From assembly GCA_021798395.1 (NCBI GenBank), contig JAJZHS010000074.1, forward strand, positions 1 to 9,440: DNA of 9,440 nt. The letters run 5' to 3'. This document shows positions 5,371-9,440 of this stretch, piece by piece. Within the stretch, counting starts at the first letter, position 1. Each line of letters opens with the position of its first letter. Below the pieces are notes generated by a model that worked only from the letters and a program-made list of their open reading frames with translations, ran no database searches and had not been told where the DNA came from. A program made the translations under genes and the position numbers. Origin of the DNA: Pseudomonadota bacterium. GTDB taxonomy: Bacteria; Pseudomonadota; Gammaproteobacteria; Burkholderiales; Burkholderiaceae_C.

Positions 5371-6462
5371 ATGCGTACGCTGCGCCGCTACCTCTACGTG
5401 CAGATCATCGCCACCAGCGGACTGGTGCTGCTGCTGTTCCTCGGCCTGCTGTTCTTTCTCGACGTGGTCAACGACCTCAGCAGCCACGTGGCCTTCGGCA
5501 CCGTGCTGCTGCGCGTGGCGCTGCAATTGCCCGCGCGCGCCTACGAGGTGCTGCCGATCGCCGCCTTGACCGGGAGCGTCTACGTCCTGTCCGGGCTGGC
5601 GGCGTCGTCCGAGTTCACCGTGATGCGCATGTCGGGACTGAGTCCGCAACGCGCGCTGCGCGAGCTGCTCGGCCTCGGACTGGTGTTCGCGCTGCTGGTG
5701 CTGGCGCTGGGCGAGTTCGGCGCGCCCGCCGCTTCGCGGCTCGCGGCGACGCTGCGGGCGCGAGCGCAGGGCGGGCAGTTCGACACATCGCTGAGTTCGG
5801 GCGTGTGGTTGCGCAACCACGACGCGAACGGCGACCAGATCATCAACGTCGGCGGCGTCGGCGCCGGCGGCCAGCTGCGCGGAGTGCGCATCTACGTGCT
5901 CGGCGGCGCCGCGCAACTGCAACGCGAGGTCAGCGCGGCGCGGGCGCGCTATGCAGGCCACGGCGTCTGGGTCCTGCGCGACGCGACCAGCGTGCAGCTG
6001 CCGGGCCCGGGCCAGGCGGCCGGCGCCTTGCGCCCGCAGCATCTGGCGCGCCTGGACTGGCCGACCTCGCTGACGCCGGGCATGCTCGACGTGCTGCTGC
6101 TCGACCCGCTGCACATGCCGATCGTCGACCTGTGGCGTTACGTGCAACACCTGCGCGCCAACGGGCAGTCGGTGCAGCGCGACGAAATCGAGTTGTGGCG
6201 CAAGATCCTGTACCCGCTGAGCCCGATCGTGATGATGCTGCTGGCGCTTCCTTTCGCGTACCTGCACACGCGCGGCGGGCAGGTCAGCTGGAAGGTGTTC
6301 GGCGGCATCATGCTGGGCATCAGCTTCCTGCTGGTCAACACCCTGGCCTCGCGCATCGGCCTGTTGGCGAGCTGGCCGACCTGGCTCGCCGCGGCCCTGC
6401 CCTACGCGCTGTACGCTTCGGGAGCGCTGGGTTTCTTCCTCTGGCGCGTGCGCTACCGCTGA
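5371..6462 (+). CDS. lptG: LPS export ABC transporter permease LptG
   Basis: 363-residue partner of LptF in the LptB2FG lipopolysaccharide exporter of the inner membrane. It opens with the typical RRYLYVQI (5-12), then TM1 (about 13-31), the lateral-gate loop LDVVNDL (30-36), TM2 (about 56-76), the coupling segment SSEFTVMRMSGLSP (79-92) and TM3 (about 98-117). A periplasmic jellyroll domain (about 120-265) follows, then the linker DEIELWRKILYPLSPIVMM (271-289) leading into TM4, and TM5 and TM6 at about 308-328 and 337-357. Length and motifs are those of complete family members. It starts 6 bases after lptF ends, so the two are co-transcribed and probably translationally coupled; LptF and LptG form a heterodimer. 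cysB begins 14 bases after the stop. Confidence 0.97.
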   Translation: MRTLRRYLYVQIIATSGLVLLLFLGLLFFLDVVNDLSSHVAFGTVLLRVALQLPARAYEVLPIAALTGSVYVLSGLAASSEFTVMRMSGLSPQRALRELLGLGLVFALLVLALGEFGAPAASRLAATLRARAQGGQFDTSLSSGVWLRNHDANGDQIINVGGVGAGGQLRGVRIYVLGGAAQLQREVSAARARYAGHGVWVLRDATSVQLPGPGQAAGALRPQHLARLDWPTSLTPGMLDVLLLDPLHMPIVDLWRYVQHLRANGQSVQRDEIELWRKILYPLSPIVMMLLALPFAYLHTRGGQVSWKVFGGIMLGISFLLVNTLASRIGLLASWPTWLAAALPYALYASGALGFFLWRVRYR

Positions 6463-6476
6463 GCGAGACGACGACG

Positions 6477-7421
6477 ATGAACCTGCACCAGTTCCGTTTC
6501 CTGCAGGAAGCCGTGCGGCGCAATTTCAACCTGACCGACGCGGCGCGCGCGCTGTTCACGTCGCAGCCCGGGGTGTCCAAGGCGATCATCGAGCTCGAGG
6601 ACGAACTCGGCGTGGAGATCTTCAGCCGGCACGGCAAGCGCATCCGCAAGCTCACCGCGCCCGGCGAGGACGTTCTGCGCAGCGTCGAAATCATCCTGCG
6701 CGAGGTCAACAACCTCAAGCGCATCGGGCAGAACTACGCGGCGCAGGACAGCGGGCAGCTGACCATCGCCGCCACCCACACCCAGGCCCGTTACCGGCTG
6801 CCGCGCGTGATCGCCGAATTCCGCCGGCGATTCCCGCGCGTGCAGGTGCATCTGACCCAGGGCAGCCCGGATCAGGTCGCCGGCGCGGTTCTCGAGGAGC
6901 GCGCCGACCTGGCGCTGGCCACCGAGAGCCTGGCCGAACATTCCGGACTGGTCACGCTGCCGTGCTACGAGTGGCAGCATCTGGCGGTGATGCCCGCGGA
7001 GCACCCGCTCGGCGCGCTGCCCGACATCACGCTCGACGACCTGGCGCGCTGGCCGCTGGTGACGTACGGCAGCGGCTTCGCCGGACGCCGGCGCATCGAC
7101 CAGGCCTTCGCCTTGCACGGCCTCAAGCCCGACATCGTCCTCGAGGCGATCGACTCGGACGTGCTGAAGACCTACGTCGAACTCGACATGGGCGTCGGAC
7201 TGATCGCGGAAATGGCGTTCAACGCCGAGCGCGACACCGCTTTGTGCGCGCGCCCGCTGGGCCACCTGTTCGGCCACAACCTGACCCGGGTGGCGTTCAA
7301 ACAGGGCGTCTACCAGCGCGGCTTCGTCTTCGTCCTCACCGAGTTGCTCGCGCCGCGGCTGTCGCGCAGGCTGATCGAGCCGGTGCTGCGCGGCGAGGCC
7401 GACGCCGATTTCTCGATCTGA
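6477..7421 (+). CDS. cysB: CysB-family LysR-type transcriptional regulator
   Basis: 314-residue LysR-type regulator of the CysB branch, which activates sulfate-assimilation and sulfonate-use genes and senses sulfur status through O/N-acetylserine and sulfate-like anions. The winged helix-turn-helix lies in residues 1-60 (EAVRRNFNLTDAARALFTSQ at 11-30, then PGVSKAIIELEDELG). The effector domain has ATHTQARYRLP (99-109), with Thr100, Thr102 and Gln103 of the anion pocket, and Thr149 in LALATES. Position 202 is alanine (FAGR) where Klebsiella CysB has threonine; alanine is, to my knowledge, normal in betaproteobacterial CysB. The frame stays open far upstream through lptG, so the start rests on homology: MNLHQFRFLQEAVRR begins exactly here, 14 bases after lptG. 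The Shine-Dalgarno is weak. The gene seems to ride on lptFG transcription. No cysteine-biosynthesis genes are adjacent in the window. Confidence 0.93.
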   Translation: MNLHQFRFLQEAVRRNFNLTDAARALFTSQPGVSKAIIELEDELGVEIFSRHGKRIRKLTAPGEDVLRSVEIILREVNNLKRIGQNYAAQDSGQLTIAATHTQARYRLPRVIAEFRRRFPRVQVHLTQGSPDQVAGAVLEERADLALATESLAEHSGLVTLPCYEWQHLAVMPAEHPLGALPDITLDDLARWPLVTYGSGFAGRRRIDQAFALHGLKPDIVLEAIDSDVLKTYVELDMGVGLIAEMAFNAERDTALCARPLGHLFGHNLTRVAFKQGVYQRGFVFVLTELLAPRLSRRLIEPVLRGEADADFSI

Positions 7422-7432
7422 TCGCGTCCGCC

Positions 7433-8611
7433 ATGCCACCGCGCCCGTTCACGCCGCCGCAAAGACCTGCCCCGCCGAGCCGCCTGCCCGCGGTCGGGAC
7501 GACGATTTTCACCGTCATGTCGGCGCTGGCCCAGCGCTGCGGAGCGATCAACCTGGGCCAGGGTTTTCCGGACTTCGACCCCGATCCCGCGCTGCTCGAC
7601 GCGGTGACGCGCGCGATGCGCGACGGCCACAACCAGTACCCGCCGATGGCCGGCGTGCCCGCCCTGCGCGAAGCGCTCAGCGACAAGATCGCCGATCTGT
7701 ACGGCTGCCGCTACGACCCGGGCGACGAAATCACCGTGACCGCCGGAGCCACCCAGGCGCTGCTCACGGCGCTGCTGGCCGTGGTGCGCCCAGGCGACGA
7801 GGTCATCGTCCTGACCCCGGCGTACGACGCGTACGCACCTGCCGTGGAGCTGGCCGGAGGCACGCTGCGCGAAGTCGCGCTGACCCCGGAACTGGGCCCC
7901 GACCTCGACGCCATCGCCGCAGCGCTGGGGCCACGCACCCGCGCGCTGATCGTCAACACCCCGCACAATCCGAGCGGCAGGATCTGGAGCGCCGCCGACA
8001 TGCAGCGCCTGGCCGCGATGCTCGAACCCACCGACGTGGTGCTGATCGCCGACGAGGTCTACGAGCACATGGTCTACGACGGCCGGCGCCACCACAGCGC
8101 CGCCGCCGACCCGCGGCTGGCCGCGCGCGCCTTCGTCATTTCCAGCTTCGGCAAGACCTACCACGTCACGGGATGGAAGGTCGGCTCGGTCGCCGCCCCG
8201 GCCGCGCTGATGCGCGAATTCCGCAAGGTGCATCAGTTCAACGTGTTCACCGTGAACACGCCGATGCAGTGGGCCCTGGCCGCGTACTTGCGCGCCACGC
8301 CGCAAGCCCACCGCGATCTCCCCGCGTTCTACCAGGCCCGCCGCGACCGTTTCCGCGCCGGGCTGGCCGGCACGCGGCTGCGTCTGCTGGCGTGCGAGGG
8401 AACCTATTTCCAGTGCGTCGACTACCGGGACGTCCGCGATGTCGACGAAACCGGATTTTGCGAATGGCTGACCCGCGACATCGGCGTCGCGGCGATCCCG
8501 CTGGGCGCCTTCGAATCCCGCCCCGATGGCCAGCGCCGGGTCGCGCGCCTGTGCTTCGCCAAGCGCGAAGCGACCCTCGACGACGCGCTGCGCAGGCTGG
8601 CCGTCCTCTGA
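7433..8611 (+). CDS. ybdL: PLP-dependent methionine aminotransferase (YbdL family)
   Basis: 392-residue fold-type I aminotransferase of class I/II. It resembles E. coli YbdL closely along its whole length, an enzyme that prefers methionine as amino donor and can interconvert methionine and its 2-keto acid. Landmarks: SRLPAVGTTIFTVMSALA (16-33), INLGQGFPDFD (39-49), NQYPPMAGVPALREA (67-81), the PLP-phosphate loop AGATQAL (104-110), NTPHNPSG (175-182) with Asn179, DEVYEH (207-212) with Asp207 and Tyr210, the Schiff-base lysine Lys241 in SSFGKTYH, and RLCFAK (372-377), whose Arg372 should hold the substrate carboxylate. All catalytic positions are present. It starts 11 bases after cysB and ends the plus-strand cluster. 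The pairing with cysB suggests sulfur amino-acid salvage. Glutamine transaminase K-like activity is a possible alternative. Confidence 0.92.
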   Translation: MPPRPFTPPQRPAPPSRLPAVGTTIFTVMSALAQRCGAINLGQGFPDFDPDPALLDAVTRAMRDGHNQYPPMAGVPALREALSDKIADLYGCRYDPGDEITVTAGATQALLTALLAVVRPGDEVIVLTPAYDAYAPAVELAGGTLREVALTPELGPDLDAIAAALGPRTRALIVNTPHNPSGRIWSAADMQRLAAMLEPTDVVLIADEVYEHMVYDGRRHHSAAADPRLAARAFVISSFGKTYHVTGWKVGSVAAPAALMREFRKVHQFNVFTVNTPMQWALAAYLRATPQAHRDLPAFYQARRDRFRAGLAGTRLRLLACEGTYFQCVDYRDVRDVDETGFCEWLTRDIGVAAIPLGAFESRPDGQRRVARLCFAKREATLDDALRRLAVL

Positions 8612-8643
8612 CGCTCCGTGGGGGGCTGCGTCAACGCTCCGTG
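8611..8643. repeat. 10-bp direct repeat across the convergent gene ends
   Basis: ACGCTCCGTG occurs at 8611-8620 and again at 8634-8643, one copy touching the aminotransferase stop codon and the other inside the last codons of the opposite gene. The 19 bases between the two stop codons hold no hairpin with a T-run, so no intrinsic terminator is evident for either gene. The repeat may be chance. Confidence 0.5.
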
Positions 8644-9440
8644 TCGTCGCGCGGCGGCAGGCCCAGGGTGAAATCCAGCGGCGGCAATTCGCGCCGACCC
8701 GCTGCGCCCGACTGGGTCCCGCCGGGCGCGTTCGCGGCGCTCCCGAGATCCAGCGGGAAATCCAGTTCGGCGCTCGACGCGCCGGCGGCTGCCGGCTCCG
8801 CGCGCGACGCCTGCGCGATCGGCTCGGACGCTTGCGGATTGCGGCTGAGATCGCGCGCGATCGCGTACAGGTCGAGCATGTCCCGGTACGCCGGAAGATC
8901 GAAGCCGACGCGGGGCTTGTTCGGATCGTCGAGCAGCATGCGCTCGATGACGGTCACCATCGCCGGCATGTCCCAGGTCTCGCAGATCAGCGCGATGGCG
9001 CGCGGATACGACTCCAGGTCGCGCGGCTCGGCCTCGGGCGCCTCGTCCCAATCCGGAATGCGCACGTTGAAGCGGTGCGCGAACTGCTCGAGCAACGCCT
9101 CGTAGTCGGCTTGGCGCCCTGTCTGCCGGTACAAATCGAACAGGTAGAGGTAAGGCAGCGCGAGCAATCCGCCGCTGTGTTCGAGCAGCGCTTTGCGCAT
9201 GACCTCGATCGCCTGGTCGAGGTTGCCGATGCCGATGAAGAAATCGGCCAGATGGCCAATGTCCATCATTTCATCGACCTGGACTTGCTCGTGCCCGGAC
9301 AGCGGGCGCGAAAAGACTTCCTTGTCCAGGCTCAGGTTCTGCCCCCATTCCGAAGGCCCGGCGGACGATGCGGCGGGGGGCGTGGGCGGTGCTGCGGGCG
9401 GTGCGGCGGGAGCCTCGGACGGCGGCGGCGCCGGGCGCGT
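8631..9440 (-). CDS. Helical-repeat protein resembling the FimV C-terminal region (N-terminus outside window)
   Basis: 269 residues are visible and the frame stays open to the right edge, so the start lies beyond. From the edge: a Pro/Ala-rich flexible stretch (visible residues 1-30), a short linker ending in VQVDEMMDIG, then a helical, TPR-like core (about 58-200) with LADFFIGIGNLDQAIEVMRKAL, YLYLFDLYRQTGRQADYEALLEQFAHRFN and VGFDLPAYRDMLDLYAIARDL split over successive helix pairs. The tail (about 200-269) is low-complexity, with two copies of a short motif, LDFPLDL (226-232) and LDFTLGL (255-261). The mix of Pro/Ala linker, helical repeats and LDFxLxL motifs recalls FimV-like proteins, which organise type IV pili and the cell pole in Proteobacteria. 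The assignment is from memory of the family. No signal peptide, LysM or membrane segment can be judged because the N-terminus is missing. It converges on the aminotransferase gene. Confidence 0.78.
   Translation of the reverse strand, partial: TRPAPPPSEAPAAPPAAPPTPPAASSAGPSEWGQNLSLDKEVFSRPLSGHEQVQVDEMMDIGHLADFFIGIGNLDQAIEVMRKALLEHSGGLLALPYLYLFDLYRQTGRQADYEALLEQFAHRFNVRIPDWDEAPEAEPRDLESYPRAIALICETWDMPAMVTVIERMLLDDPNKPRVGFDLPAYRDMLDLYAIARDLSRNPQASEPIAQASRAEPAAAGASSAELDFPLDLGSAANAPGGTQSGAAGRRELPPLDFTLGLPPRDDTER

Noticed and set aside
4198..6267. A 689-codon open frame on the minus strand, rich in His, Gln and Arg
   Set aside because: It lies antisense to lptF and lptG, both strongly recognisable. 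Its His/Gln/Arg-rich composition is what the complement of GC-rich membrane-protein codons gives, and no family pattern is visible.
4626..6476. A long open extension of the cysB frame running upstream through lptF and lptG
   Set aside because: The translation is arginine/alanine-rich shadow sequence until MNLHQFRFLQ, where CysB homology begins. lptF and lptG occupy this DNA in other frames.
7310..8311. A 333-codon minus-strand frame opposite cysB and the aminotransferase
   Set aside because: Antisense shadow of two well-supported genes; Gly/Arg/His-rich with no motif.
1..9440. Search for a mobile element, defence system or biosynthetic island
   Set aside because: No transposase, integrase, toxin-antitoxin, nuclease or tRNA-flanked boundary is visible, and composition is even throughout. 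The genes are core metabolic and envelope functions.

Overview
The window reads as chromosome of a GC-rich betaproteobacterium, most probably of the order Burkholderiales. The support is a strong G/C bias at third codon positions, a CysB regulator of the betaproteobacterial type (N-terminal MNLHQFRFLQEAVRR, and FAGR where enterobacterial CysB has FTGR), and the gene order pepA-holC-(small acidic protein) divergent from lptF-lptG. There are no RNA genes, insertion sequences, CRISPR arrays, integrases or stretches of foreign composition. Nine protein genes fill nearly all of it, and no gene-free stretch exceeds about 160 bases.

Layout, left to right. (1) Two tandem minus-strand genes for periplasmic substrate-binding proteins of branched-chain amino acid ABC transporters. 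The left one is cut by the window edge; the right one is complete. They are paralogues, about two thirds identical over the shared part, and even the ribosome-binding leader is duplicated. No permease or ATPase gene is visible. (2) A minus-strand operon pepA (leucyl aminopeptidase) - holC (DNA polymerase III chi) - a small protein with an SEAQ tandem repeat, resembling the DUF2486 family. holC and the small gene overlap by ATGA. (3) A 93-base divergent intergenic region with candidate promoters for both sides and a G5:C5 hairpin holding the pepA Shine-Dalgarno sequence in its loop. (4) A tightly packed plus-strand cluster: lptF-lptG (LPS-export permease subunits), cysB (sulfur regulator) and a YbdL-type methionine aminotransferase, with gaps of 6, 14 and 11 bases. 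(5) A convergent minus-strand gene, cut by the right edge, for a helical-repeat protein with a Pro/Ala-rich segment and two LDFxLxL motifs, resembling the C-terminal part of FimV-like proteins.

Functionally this is core metabolism and envelope biogenesis: amino-acid uptake, peptide turnover, replisome loading, LPS transport, sulfur control and methionine salvage. pepA-holC next to divergent lptFG is an old arrangement also found in Escherichia coli. I find no convincing new biological system. The points most worth a second look are the duplicated binding proteins, the in-frame 12-bp minisatellite, the compact pepA/lptF control region, and the placement of cysB and a methionine aminotransferase behind lptFG.
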